From contig OU744736.1 in the NCBI GenBank assembly GCA_916613615.1, positions 1-64,000 of the forward strand: DNA of 64,000 bases, written 5' to 3'. The DNA comes from Steromphala cineraria. Taxonomy: Eukaryota > Mollusca > Gastropoda > Trochida > Trochidae. The notes under the pieces were generated by a model. It had not been told where the DNA came from, did no database searches, and saw only the letters and a list, made by a program, of their open reading frames with translations. Within the stretch, counting starts at the first letter, position 1; each line of letters opens with the position of its first letter. Positions 22,853 through 34,700 of this stretch are shown here, in pieces. The position numbers and the translations under genes are program-made.

Positions 22853-23066
22853 GTAATAAATATCTATTAAAGATGATATTTACAAAACTTTACAAACCTT
22901 TACAAACCTTTACAAACATTTACAAAATAATAAATATCTTGTAAATATCATCTTTAATAGATATTTATTACCTTGATTATTTTTGTAAATAAGTACTTTA
23001 ATCTTTGTAAATATCTTGTAAATAAGTACTTTACAAGATATTTAATCCTTTGTAAATATCTTGTAA
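22853..23066. repeat. TTTACAAA / GATATTTACAA array, right arm
   Basis: Short tandem repeats complementary to the left-arm array at 11740-11888. It also holds a local inverted repeat: AAGGTAATAAATATCTATTAAAGATGATATTTAC near 22850-22883 against the inverse near 22940-22975. Confidence 0.8.
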
Positions 23067-23754
23067 AGAACTTCTTTTCATGCAGTGATATTTATATTGT
23101 GTATGAATTTATATTGATATCTTATATTTTTTGCAGTGAATAAAGGATAAATCAAACTGCCTGTTCTGCAATTTGATTGTTCAAGCAAAACAAAGGTGAA
23201 GTTTGTGCTTGTTCAATTCTGTTGTTCTGTAAGTTTCTTTTGTGTCAGTAAAAATTCACAAACATATATATATATGTATTTATATTGCTGTCATTATTAT
23301 TTTATTATCTGAATCTAACTAGGGATAAGAGTGTGATAAATACAACAAAATCTTTACAAATACTTGCAATATTTCTCAGGAGATATAACTCACTCTAATA
23401 TTGAACACTGTTTGATGCATGGAGGGCCAACTTTTAAGAAAGCAATGATTTGATGAGAAAAACAGAAATTTCATAGTTGCACTAGAGAAATTTCATGAAA
23501 TTAATTCACCAAATATCTTTCATAATTGGATTTGAATCACATTTTTCCTGTAAGTATTAGTGGGTGCAGACATTTGTTGTAGAATTTTGTGAATAAATCA
23601 AACAAAACTCTTTATCATGATAATAGATATATGTTATAAAATGAGTTCGCACCAAACAGTTATAAAGAAAATTGTTACAGTCATTTTCTGACAAAAAACA
23701 ATTGTTGTATCCCAATTGAATATGCATGCCATACTATTGTTACAAAAGTGATTT
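23067..23754. other. unique stretch of the 15.4-kb element
   Basis: Nothing coding seen. A 59-bp interval 23137-23195 is bounded by acceptor-like TTTTTTGCAG and donor-like CAAAG|GTGAAG, so it could be an internal exon of a non-coding transcript. A short AT dinucleotide run lies near 23264-23278. Confidence 0.3.
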
Positions 23755-23835
23755 TGAGACCACCTCCACCGGGATTCGAACCTGGGACCTCCGGGTTGAG
23801 AGTCCTGCACTCTACCTGTTGGTCAAACAGATATC
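23755..23835 (-). mobile_element. tRNA-derived fragment (degenerate tRNA-Glu-like or SINE head), minus strand
   Basis: On the minus strand there is a perfect Pol III B box GGTTCGAATCC (complement at about 23772-23782). There is a CTCTCAA anticodon loop (anticodon CTC, Glu) and an A-box-like D arm TGACCAACAGGTAGAGTGC. The anticodon stem has two mismatches and the acceptor 5' side does not pair with the 3' side. It is therefore not a functional tRNA; a SINE head or tRNA pseudogene is more likely. Confidence 0.55.
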
Positions 23836-24905
23836 CCTCAAGTTAAAGCCAGTAGGAATGCTTATATCTCACCCTGTCACACTATGACCTGTGGAAATGC
23901 TTTAAATTGATTTGAACTTTCATTGTTTATTTTGATACATTTTGGATTGAATTAGATCATTCAGTACAAAGCCTAATGTATTAATATATCAGTCAGTTGG
24001 AATTTGATTGTTTATTGAATCTGATTATTATTCATTATTTGTGTTGAGAAGTCAAAATCATTTATTAATACTTTCTATTGCAGGATCTATTCAGAGTGGA
24101 AGCATATCCAGGATTGGAAGTTAGTGACCACTGCTAGAGTTTGAAACAGTCTGTGATATTCAACACCCAGTCCAGTGCTGAGTTATCTAACTCAAAATAT
24201 TTATGGAGTCAACTTAGGAAGAAAAAAAAAACAAAGAAAAACAAAACTGAACACACCTGTTTGATTCAGGCATTATGTGAACAATATGGAGCCATCAAAA
24301 TCTTTGATACAATCTAACAACAATTTATGCTATTGTTGGTTTTATTAATATTTGTGATTGAGTTTTGTAAATGCAAATTCATCTTCAAGTCAGTTGATAG
24401 TTCATAGTTATGACTTTTAGGAATTTGCAAGATTATAATCCCTTAATAATATACAGTATACTTTTGCTTGTAGTATCAGATAGGTATAAATACCCTGATG
24501 GCATGGATGGTGAAAGTTTTTTTTACCAGAGCACAGTGGATTAAATTTGAAAAGTTTATATTCCATGTCTATGATTACTAATGTTATGATCCAGTTTTTA
24601 AGTTAATTTAAGGCAACAATTTGTTATTTGAAAGTAAATGTGTTGACTGGTCCTTATTTGTATCACTAATGTAAACAGATAACATAGGTTGAGTCTGTAA
24701 CAGAATCTGCCAATAACACATATACCAGTACATTTACAATCATAATGAGCTCTCATCATATGCCAGTAAAGGGATTTTGTTCCATTGGATTTGTTAAAGT
24801 TCATATTTTGGTTATTTGTGAGCATTTGAATAAGGAAATCAGGTTCAATTCTGGTTGACTTTCAATTCTTTTATTACATAGATGAGATCTACAGATTTCA
24901 TTGCC
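23836..24905. other. unique stretch with possible 3' exon
   Basis: No protein-coding gene recognised. TACTTTCTATTGCAG ending at 24083 is a good splice-acceptor context. Downstream poly(A) signals are AATAAA at 25395-25400 and 25418-25423. If transcribed on the plus strand this would be a long terminal non-coding exon. Confidence 0.3.
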
Positions 24906-25314
24906 AAGGGAGATAATCCTGGAAAATTTTGAATTTTGAGATAGAATTGTCAAACAAAGACAAGTTGTTGAATGATTTTCACTAAATTGGAGGTTTGTAA
25001 GTTTGTTTCAATATGACTTGAAATATTTCTTGATAGTGTCATAGATGTCATGATTTTTTGCTACAATGAAAAAATGAAACACTGGTTATTTTCATTTTCA
25101 AAGACATTATTTAACACATTCAGGTCTAGAATTGACATTACCAATGCAGTAGACTTTTGAATTTGGTGAAATTGATGATATAGAATTGTATATATTATAA
25201 GAGTGCCTAACATTATTGTTATGTTATCTTTCATATTGTGATTTACTTTGAGAAAACTGAAGATCACCTTCTGATTGAACTTGTTGATTTTAGCCGAACA
25301 GGATTATCTCCCCT
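24906..25314. mobile_element. candidate nested MITE (409 bp) with AAGGGAGATAAT ends
   Basis: AAGGGAGATAATCCTG at 24906-24921 and its inverse CAGGATTATCTCCCCT at 25299-25314 match at 15 of 16. No long ORF: the 68-codon minus-strand frame inside is unremarkable. No convincing target-site duplication was identified. AAGGGAGATAA-type motifs are, from general knowledge, frequent in molluscan repeats, but that is only a weak taxonomic hint. Confidence 0.45.
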
Positions 25315-25644
25315 CAATTATTGGTTAAACATCATATTCATCCTAATAAGTGTAATTTTCTTCAGGAATATATGTGGAATTTAGTGCCAGTATTAATAAA
25401 ATTCATCAAAGAGATTAAATAAAATCATTATAAATGTATTACCTTTGGTTTATTCTTTTTTATGGCTGATTTATGTTTTTTCCGCTTTGCGATATTGTAC
25501 CTTTTAATTAATGAATAATAATGAGCAATTGAATATCAAAATTGCAAAAAAATAGCTCTGAATTGACAAAAGAGTCATTCAAGGGCATGAAAATTTCTTA
25601 AACAGTTGAATTAATTGAAATTTATTTTTTTAATTTTTTTAATT
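25315..25644. other. unique right part of the 15.4-kb element
   Basis: AT-rich with no gene. It contains AATAAA signals at 25395-25400 and 25418-25423 on the plus strand and a T-rich run with TTAATTTTTTTAATTTTTTTG just before the terminal repeats. Confidence 0.4.
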
Positions 25645-25732
25645 TTTTTGCAAGCAGTAAGGGGCAGGGCAGGTGCTTGCCAGGCAAGCAGGAAAGGGGT
25701 TGAGGCACGGCGATATTGCAAGCAGTAAAGAG
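25645..25732. repeat. right terminus with iterated terminal-repeat copy
   Basis: GCAAGCAGTAAGGGG (about 25650-25664) is an internal copy of the terminal GCAAGCAGTAAAGAG (25718-25732). Between them is a GC-rich stretch with the small dyad GCTTGCCAGGCAAGC. The arrangement mirrors the iterated tips on the left. Confidence 0.8.
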
Positions 25733-28700
25733 TTAAAATTGACCCGAAACGTGAAAAAATATCAAATTTGCTTAAAACATGGTTAGGAAGCATCTACATG
25801 CTCCGTACACATCCACAAGCAAAGTTTAGCTGATTTTCAACCCAAAAACGAAGGAAACCATTTTTGTGAAATTTTGACCAAATTGCTTAAAATTGACCCG
25901 AAACGTCAAAAATATCAAATTTGCTTAAACGTGGTTAGGACGCATCTACATGCTCCGTACACCTCCACAAGCAAAGTTTAGCTGATTTTCAACGCAAAAA
26001 CGAAGGAAACCATTTCTGTAAAATTTTGACCAAATTGCTTAAAATTGACCCGAAACGTCAAAAATATCAAATTTGCTTAAAACATGGTTAGGATGCATCT
26101 ACATGCTCCGTACACATCCACAAGCAAAGTTTAGCTGATTTTCAACCCAAAAACGAAGGAAACCATTTTTGTAAAATTTTGACCAAATTGCTTAAAATTG
26201 ACCCGAAACGTCAAAAATGTCAAATTTGCTTAAAACATGGTTAGGAAGCATCTACATGCTCCGTACACCTCCACAAGCAAAGTTTAGCTGATTTTCAACC
26301 CAAAAACGAAGGAAACCATTTTTGTAAAATTTTGACCAAATTGCTTAAAATTGACCCGAAACGTCAAAAATATCAAATTTGCTTAAACGTGGTTAGGACG
26401 CATCTACATGCTCCGTACACCTCCACAAGCAAAGTTTAGCTGATTTTCAACGCAAAAACGAAGGAAACCATTTCTGTAAAATTTTGACCAAATTGCTTAA
26501 AATTGACCCGAAACGTCAAAAATATCAAATTTGCTTAAAACATGGTTAGGATGCATCTACATGCTCCGTACACATCCCACAAGCAAAGTTTAGCTGATTT
26601 TCAACCCAAAAACGAAGGAAACCATTTTTGTAAAATTTTGACCAAATTGCTTAAAATTGACCCGAAACGTCAAAAATGTCAAATTTGCTTAAAACATGGT
26701 TAGGACGCATCTACATGCTCCGTACACCTCCACAAGCAAAGTTTAGCTGATTTTCAACCCAAAAACGAAGGAAACCATTTTTGTAAAATTTTGACCAAAT
26801 TGCTTAAAATTGACCCGAAACGTCAAAAATATCAAATTTGCTTAAAACATGGTTAGGACGCATCTACATGCTCCGTACACATCCACAAGCAAAGTTTAGC
26901 TGATTTTCAACCCAAAAACGAAGGAAAACCATTTTTGTGAAATTTTGACCAAATTGCTTAAAATTGACCCGAAACGTCAAAAATATCAAATTTGCTTAAA
27001 ACATGGTTAGGACGCATCTACATGCTCCGTTCACCTCCACAAGCAAAGTTTAGCTGATTTTCAACCCAAAAACGAAGGAAACCATTTTTGTGAAATTTTG
27101 ACCAAATTGCTTAAAAATTGACCCGAAACGTCAAAAATATCAATTTGCTTAAAACATGGTTAGGACGCATCTACATGCTCCGTACACCTCCACAAGCAAA
27201 GTTTAGCTGATTTTCAACCCAAAAACGAAGGAAACCATTTTTGTAAAATTTTGACCAAATTGCTTAAAATTGACCCGAAATGTCAAAAATATCAAATTTG
27301 CTTAAAACATGGTTAGGACGCATCTACATGCTCCGTACACATCCACAAGCAAAGTTTAGCTGATTTTCAACCCAAAAACGAAGGAAACCATTTTTGTGAA
27401 ATTTTGAACCAAATTGCTTAAAATTGACCCGAAACGTCAAAAATATCAAATTTGCTTAAAACATGGTTAGGACGCATCTACATGCTCCGTACACCTCCAC
27501 AAGCAAAGTTTAGCTGATTTTCAACCAAAAACGAAGGAAACCATTTTTGTAAAATTTTGACCAAATTGCTTAAAATTGACCCGAAACGTCAAAAATATCA
27601 AATTTGCTTAAAACATGGTTAGGACGCATCTACATGCTCCGTACACATCCACAAGCAAAGTTTAGCTGATTTTCAACCCAAAAACGAAGGAAACCATTTT
27701 TGTAAAATTTTGACCAAATTGCTTAAAATTGACCCGAAATGTCAAAAATATCAAATTTGCTTAAAAACATGGTTAGGACGCATCTACATGCTCCGTACAC
27801 ATCCACAAGCAAAGTTTAGCTGATTTTCAACCCAAAAACGAAGGAAATATTTTTGTGAAATTTTGACCAAATTGCTTAAAATTGACCCGAAACGTCAAAA
27901 ATATCAAATTTGCTTAAAACATGGTTAGGACGCATCTACATGCTCCGTACACCTCCACAAGCAAAGTTTAGCTGATTTTCAACCCAAAAACGAAGGAAAC
28001 CATTTTTGTAAAATTTTGACCAAATTGCTTAAAATTGACCCGAAACGTCAAAAATATCAAATTTGCTTAAAACATGGTTAGGACGCATCTACATGCTCCG
28101 TACATATCCACAAGCAAAGTTTAGCTGATTTTCAACCCAAAAACGAAGGAAACCATTTTTGTAAAATTTTGACCAAATTGCTTAAAATTGACCCGAAACG
28201 TCAAAAATATCAAATTTGCTTAAAACATGGTAAGGAGGCATCTACATGCTCCGTACACCTCCACAAGCAAAGTTTAGCTGATTTTCAACCCAAAAACGAA
28301 GGAAACCATTTTTGTGAAATTTTGACCAAATTGCTTAAAATTGACCCGAAACGTCAAAAATATCAAATTTGCTTAAAACATGGTTAGGACGCATCTACAT
28401 GCTCCATACACATCCACAAGCAAAGTTTAGCTGATTTTCAACCCAAAAACGAAGGAAACCATTTTTGTGAAATTTTGACCAAATTGCTTAAAATTGACCC
28501 GAAACGTCAAAAATATCAAATTTGCTTAAAACATGGTTAGGACGCATCCACATGCTCCGTGTACACCTCCACAAGCAAAGTTTAGCTGATTTTCAACCCA
28601 AAAACGAAGGAAACCATTTTTGTAAAATTTTGACCAAATTGCTTAAAATTAACCCGAAATATCAAAGATATCAAATTTGCTTAAAACATGGTTAGGACGC

Positions 28701-31700
28701 ATCTACATGCTCCGTACACATCCACAAGCAAAGTTTAGCTGATTTTCAACCCAAAAACGAAGGAAACCATTTTTGTAAAATTTTGACCAAATTGCTTAAA
28801 ATTGACCCGAAACGTCAAAAATGTCAAATTTGCTTAAAACATGGTTAGGACGCATCTTCATGCTCCGTACACCTCCACAAGCAAAGTTTAGCTGATTTTC
28901 AACCCAAAAACGAAGGAAACCATTTTTGTAAAATTTTGACCAAATTGCTTAAAATTGACCCGAAACGTCAAAAATATCAAATTTGCTTAAAACATGGTTA
29001 GGACGCATCTACATGCTCCGTACACATCCACAAGCAAAGTTTAGCTGATTTTCAACCCAAAAACGAAGGAAACCATTTTTGTGAAATTTTGACCAAATTG
29101 CTTAAAATTGACCCGAAACGTCAAAAATATCAAATTTGCTTAAAACATGGTTAGGACGCATCTACATGCTCCGTACACCTCCACAAGCAAAGTTTAGCTG
29201 ATTTTCAACCCAAAAACGAAGGAAACCATTTTTGTAAAATTTTGACCAAATTGCTTAAAATTGACCCGAAATGTCAAAAAATATCAAATTTGCTTAAAAC
29301 ATGGTTAGGACGCATCTACATGCTCCGTACACATCCACAAGCAAAGTTTAGCTGATTTTCAACCCAAAAACGAAGGAAACCATTTTTGTGAAATTTTGAC
29401 CAAATTGCTTAAAATTGACCCGAAACGTCAAAAATATCAAATTTGCTTAAAACATGGTTAGGACGCATCTACATGCTCCGTACACCTCCACAAGCAAAGT
29501 TTAGCTGATTTTCAACCCAAAAACGAAGGAAACCATTTTTGTAAAATTTTGACCAAATTGCTTAAAATTGACCCGAAACGTCAAAAATATCAAATTTGCT
29601 TAAAACATGGTTAGGACGCATCTACATGCTCCGTACACATCCACAAGCAAAGTTTAGCTGATTTTCAACCCAAAAACGAAGGAAACCATTTTTGTAAAAT
29701 TTTGACCAAATTGCTTAAAATTGACCCGAAATGTAAAAAATATCAAATTTGCTTAAAACATGGTTAGGACGCATCTACATGCTCCGTACACATCCACAAG
29801 CAAAGTTTAGCTGATTTTCAACCCAAAAACGAAGGAAATATTTTTGTGAAATTTTGACCAAAATTGCTTAAAATTGACCCGAAACGTCAAAAATATCAAA
29901 TTTGCTTAAAAACATGGTTAGGACGCATCTACATGCTCCGTACACCTCCACAAGCAAAGTTTAGCTGATTTTCAAACCCAAAAAACGAAGGAAACCATTT
30001 TTGTAAAATTTTGACCAAATTGCTTAAAATTGACCCGAAACGTCAAAAATATCAAATTTGCTTAAAACATGGTTAGGACGCATCTACATGCTCCGTACAC
30101 ATCCACAAAGCAAAGTTTAGCTGATTTCTCAACCCAAAAAACGAAGGAAACCATTTTTGTAAAATTTTGACCAAATTGCTTAAAATTGAACCCGAAACGT
30201 CAAAAATATCAAATTTGCTTAAAACATGGTAAGGAGGCATCTACATGCTCCGTACACCTCCACAAGCAAAGTTTAGCTGATTTTCAACCCAAAAACGAAG
30301 GAAACCATTTTTGTGAAATTTTGACCAAATTGCTTAAAATTGACCCGAAACGTCAAAAATATCAAATTTGCTTAAAACATGGTTAGGACGCATCTACATG
30401 CTCCGTACACATCCACAAGCAAAGTTTAGCTGATTTTCAACCCAAAAACGAAGGAAACCATTTTTGTGAAATTTTGACCAAATTGCTTAAAATTGACCCG
30501 AAAACTCAAAAATATCAAATTTGCTTAAAACATGGTTAGGACGCATCCACATGCTCCGTGTACACCTCCACAAGCAAAGTTTAGCTGATTTTCAACCCAA
30601 AAACGAAGGAAACCATTTTTGTAAAATTTTGACCAAATTGCTTAAAATTAACCCAAAATATCAAAGATATCAAATGTGCTTAAAACATGGTTAGGACGCA
30701 TCTACATGCTCCGTACACATCCACAAGCAAAGTTTAGCTGATTTTCAACCCAAAAACGAAGGAAACCATTTTTGTAAAATTTTGACCAAATTGCTTAAAA
30801 TTGACCCGAAACGTCAAAAATGTCAAATTTGCTAAAAACATGGGTTAGGACGCATCTACATGCTCCGTACACCTCCACAAGCAAAGTTTAGCTGATTTTC
30901 AACCCAAAAACGAAGGAAACCATTTTTGTAAAATTTTGACCAAATTGCTTAAAATTGACCCGAAACGTCAAAAATATCAAATTTGCTTAAAACATGGTTA
31001 GGACGCATCTACATGCTCCGTACACATCCACAAGCAAAGTTTAGCTGATTTTCAACCCAAAAACGAAGGAAACCATTTTTGTAAAATTTTGACCAAATTG
31101 CTTAAAATTGACCCGAAATGTCAAAAATATCAAATTTGCTTAAAACATGGTTAGGACGCATCTACATGCTCCGTACACATCCACAAGCAAAGTTTAGCTG
31201 ATTTTCAACCCAAAAACGAAGGAAACCATTTTTGTGAAATTTTGACCAAATTGCTTAAAATTGACCCGAAACGTCAAAAATATCAAATTTGCTTAAAACA
31301 TGGTTAGGACGCATCTACATGCTCCGTACACATCCACAAGCAAAGTTTAGCTGATTTTCAACCCAAAAACGAAGGAAACCATTTTTGTAAAATTTTGACC
31401 AAATTGCTTAAAATTGACCCGAAACGTCAAAAAATATCAAATTTGCTTAAAACATGGTTAGGACGCATCTACATGCTCCGTACACCTCCACAAGCAAAGT
31501 TTAGCTGATTTTCAACCCAAAAACGAAGGAAACCATTTTTGTAAATTTTTGACCAATTTGCTTAAAATTGACCCGAAACGTCAAAAATATCAATTTGCTT
31601 AAAACATGGTTAGGACGCATCTACATGCTCCGTACACATCACAAGCAAAGTTTAGCTGATTTTCAACCCATAAACGAAGGAAACCATTTTTGTAAAATTT

Positions 31701-34700
31701 TGACCAAATTGCTTAAAATTGACCCGAAACGTCAAAAATATCAAATTTGCTTAAAACATGGTTAGGACGCATCTACATGCTCCGTACACCTCCACAAGCA
31801 AAAGTTTAGCTGATTTTCAACCCAAAAACGAAGGAAACCATTTTTGTGAAATTTTGACCAAATTGCTTAAAATTGACCCGAAACGTCAAAAATATCAAAT
31901 TTGCTTAAAACATGGTTAGGACGCATCTACATGCTCCGTACACCTCCACAAGCAAAGTTTAGCTGATTTTCAACCCAAAAACGAAGGAAACCATTTTTGT
32001 AAAATTTTGACCAAATTGCTTAAATTGACCCGAAACGTCAAAAATATCAAATTTGCTAAAAACATGGTTAGGACGCATCTACATGCTCCGTACACATCCA
32101 CAAGCAAAGTTTAGCTGATTTTCAACCCAAAAACGAAGGAAACCATTTTTGTGAAATTTTGACCAAAGTGCTTAAAATTGACCCAGAACGTCAAAAATAT
32201 CAAATTTGCTTAAAACATGGTTAGGACGCATCTACATGCTCCGTACACCTCCACAAGCAAAGTTTAGCTGATTTTCAAACCCAAAAACGAAGGAAACCAT
32301 TTTTGTGAAATTTTGACCAAATTGCTTAAAATTGACCCGAAACGTCAAAAATATCAAATTTGCTTAAAAACATGGTTAGGACGCATCTACATGCTCCGTA
32401 CACCTCCACAAGCAAAGTTTAGCTGATTTTCAACCCAAAAACGAAGGAAACCATTTTTGTAAAATTTTGACCAAATTGCTTAAAATTGACCCGAAATGTC
32501 AAAAATATCAAATTTGCTTAAAACATGGTTAGGACGCATCTACATGCTCCGTACACATCCACAAGCAAAGTTTAGCTGATTTTCAACCAAAAACGAAGGA
32601 AACCATTTTTGTGAAATTTTGACCAAATTGCTTAAAATTGACCCGAAACGTCAAAAATATCAAATTTGCTTAAAACATGGTTAGGACGCATCTACATGCT
32701 CCGTACACCTCCACAAGCAAAGTTTAGCTGATTTTCAACCCAAAAACGAAGGAAACCATTTTTGTAAAATTTTGACCAAATTGCTTAAAATTGACCCGAA
32801 ACGTCAAAAATATCAAATTTGCTTAAAACATGGTTAGGACGCATCTACATGCTCCGTACACATCCACAAGCAAAGTTTAGCTGATTTTCAACCCAAAAAC
32901 GAAGGAAACCATTTTTGTAAAATTTTGACCAAATTGCTTAAAATTGACCCGAAATGTCAAAAAATATCAAATTTGCTTAAAACATGGTTAGGACGCATCT
33001 ACATGCTCCGTACACATCCACAAGCAAAGTTTAGCTGACTTTCAACCCAAAAACGAAGGAAACCATTTTTGTGAAATTTTGACCAAATTGCTTAAAATTG
33101 ACCCGAAACGTCAAAAATATCAAATTTGCTTAAAACATGGTTAGGAGGCATCTACATGCTCCGTACACCTCCACAAGCAAAGTTTAGCTGATTTTCAACC
33201 CCAAAAACGAAGGAAACCATTTTTGTGAAATTTTGACCAAATTGCTTAAAATTGACCCGAAACGTCAAAAATATCAAATTTGCTTAAAACATGGTTAGGA
33301 CGCATCTACATGCTCCGTACACATCCACAAGCAAAGTTTAGCTGATTTTCAACCCAAAAACGAAGGAAACCATTTTTGTGAAATTTTGACCAAATTGCTT
33401 AAAAATTGACCCGAAACGTCAAAAATATCAAATTTGCTTAAAACATGGTTAGGACGCATCTACATGCTCCGTACACCTCCACAAGCAAAGTTTAGCTGAT
33501 TTTCAACCCAAAAACGAAGGAAACCATTTTTGTAAAATTTTGACCAAATTGCTTAAAATTGACCCGAAACGTCAAAAATATCAATTTGCTTAAAACATGG
33601 TTAGGACGCATCTACATGCTCCGTACACATCCACAAGCAAAGTTTAGCTGATTTTCAACCCAAAAACGAAGGAAACCATTTTTGTGAAATTTTGACCAAA
33701 TTGCTTAAAATTGACCCGAAACGTCAAAAATATCAAATTTGCTTAAAACATGGTTAGGACGCATCTACATGCTCCGTACACCTCCACAAGCAAAGTTTAG
33801 CTGATTTCAACCCAAAAACGAAGGAAACCATTTTTGTGAAATTTTGACCAAATTGCTTAAAATTGACCCGAAACGTCAAAAATATCAAATTTGCTTAAAA
33901 CATGGTTAGGACGCATCTACATGCTCCGTACACCTCCACAAGCAAAGTTTAGCTGATTTTCAACCCAAAAACGAAGGAAACCATTTTTGTAAAATTTTGA
34001 CCAAATTGCTTAAAATTGACCCGAAATGTCAAAAATATCAAATTTGCTTAAAACATGGTTAGGACGCATCTACATGCTCCGTACACATCCACAAGCAAAG
34101 TTTAGCTGATTTTCAACCCAAAAACGAAGGAAACCATTTTTGTGAAATTTTGACCAAATTGCTTAAAATTGACCCGAAACGTCAAAAATATCAAATTTGC
34201 TTAAAACATGGTTAGGACGCATCTACATGCTCCGTACACCTCCACAAGCAAAGTTTAGCTGATTTTCAACCCAAAAACGAAGGAAACCATTTTTGTAAAA
34301 TTTTGACCAAATTGCTTAAAATTGACCCGAAACGTCAAAAATATCAAATTTGCTTAAAACATGGTTAGGACGCATCTACATGCTCCGTACACATCCACAA
34401 GCAAAGTTTAGCTGATTTTCAACCCAAAAACGAAGGAAACCATTTTTGTAAAATTTTGACCAAATTGCTTAAAATTGACCGAAATGTCAAAAATATCAAA
34501 TTTGCTTAAAACATGGTTTAGGACGCATCTACATGCTCCGTACACCTCCACAAGCAAAAGTTTAGCTGATTTTCAACCCAAAAACGAAGGAAACCATTTT
34601 TGTGAAATTTTGACCAAATTGCTTAAAATTGACCCGAAACGTCAAAAATATCAAATTTGCTTAAAACATGGTTAGGACGCATCTACATGCTCCGTACACA

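Larger units (their letters stand above)
10318..25732. mobile_element. giant non-autonomous piggyBac-like element (15,415 bp), internally palindromic
   Basis: It is flanked by TTAA 10314-10317 and TTAA 25733-25736, and its removal restores an in-phase satellite monomer. Ends are imperfect 13-bp inverted repeats: CCCTATACTGCTT at 10318 and, read inward from the right, CTCTTTACTGCTT (25732-25720), matching at 11 of 13. TTAA and CCC-like termini point to the piggyBac superfamily. No transposase frame exists inside. The interior is a large imperfect inverted repeat. The left arm has a TTTGTAAATATC array, a GACTTTGAAA minisatellite, 183-bp repeats and a 215-bp segment. The right arm has the same four in reverse order and orientation. 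The spacer is about 17766-19235. It contains nested insertions. Length is exceptional for a non-autonomous element. Confidence 0.85.

Noticed and set aside
23755..23835. Functional tRNA-Glu(CTC) gene
   Set aside because: The B box and anticodon loop are good, but the anticodon stem has two mismatches and the acceptor stem does not pair. Called as a tRNA-derived fragment instead.
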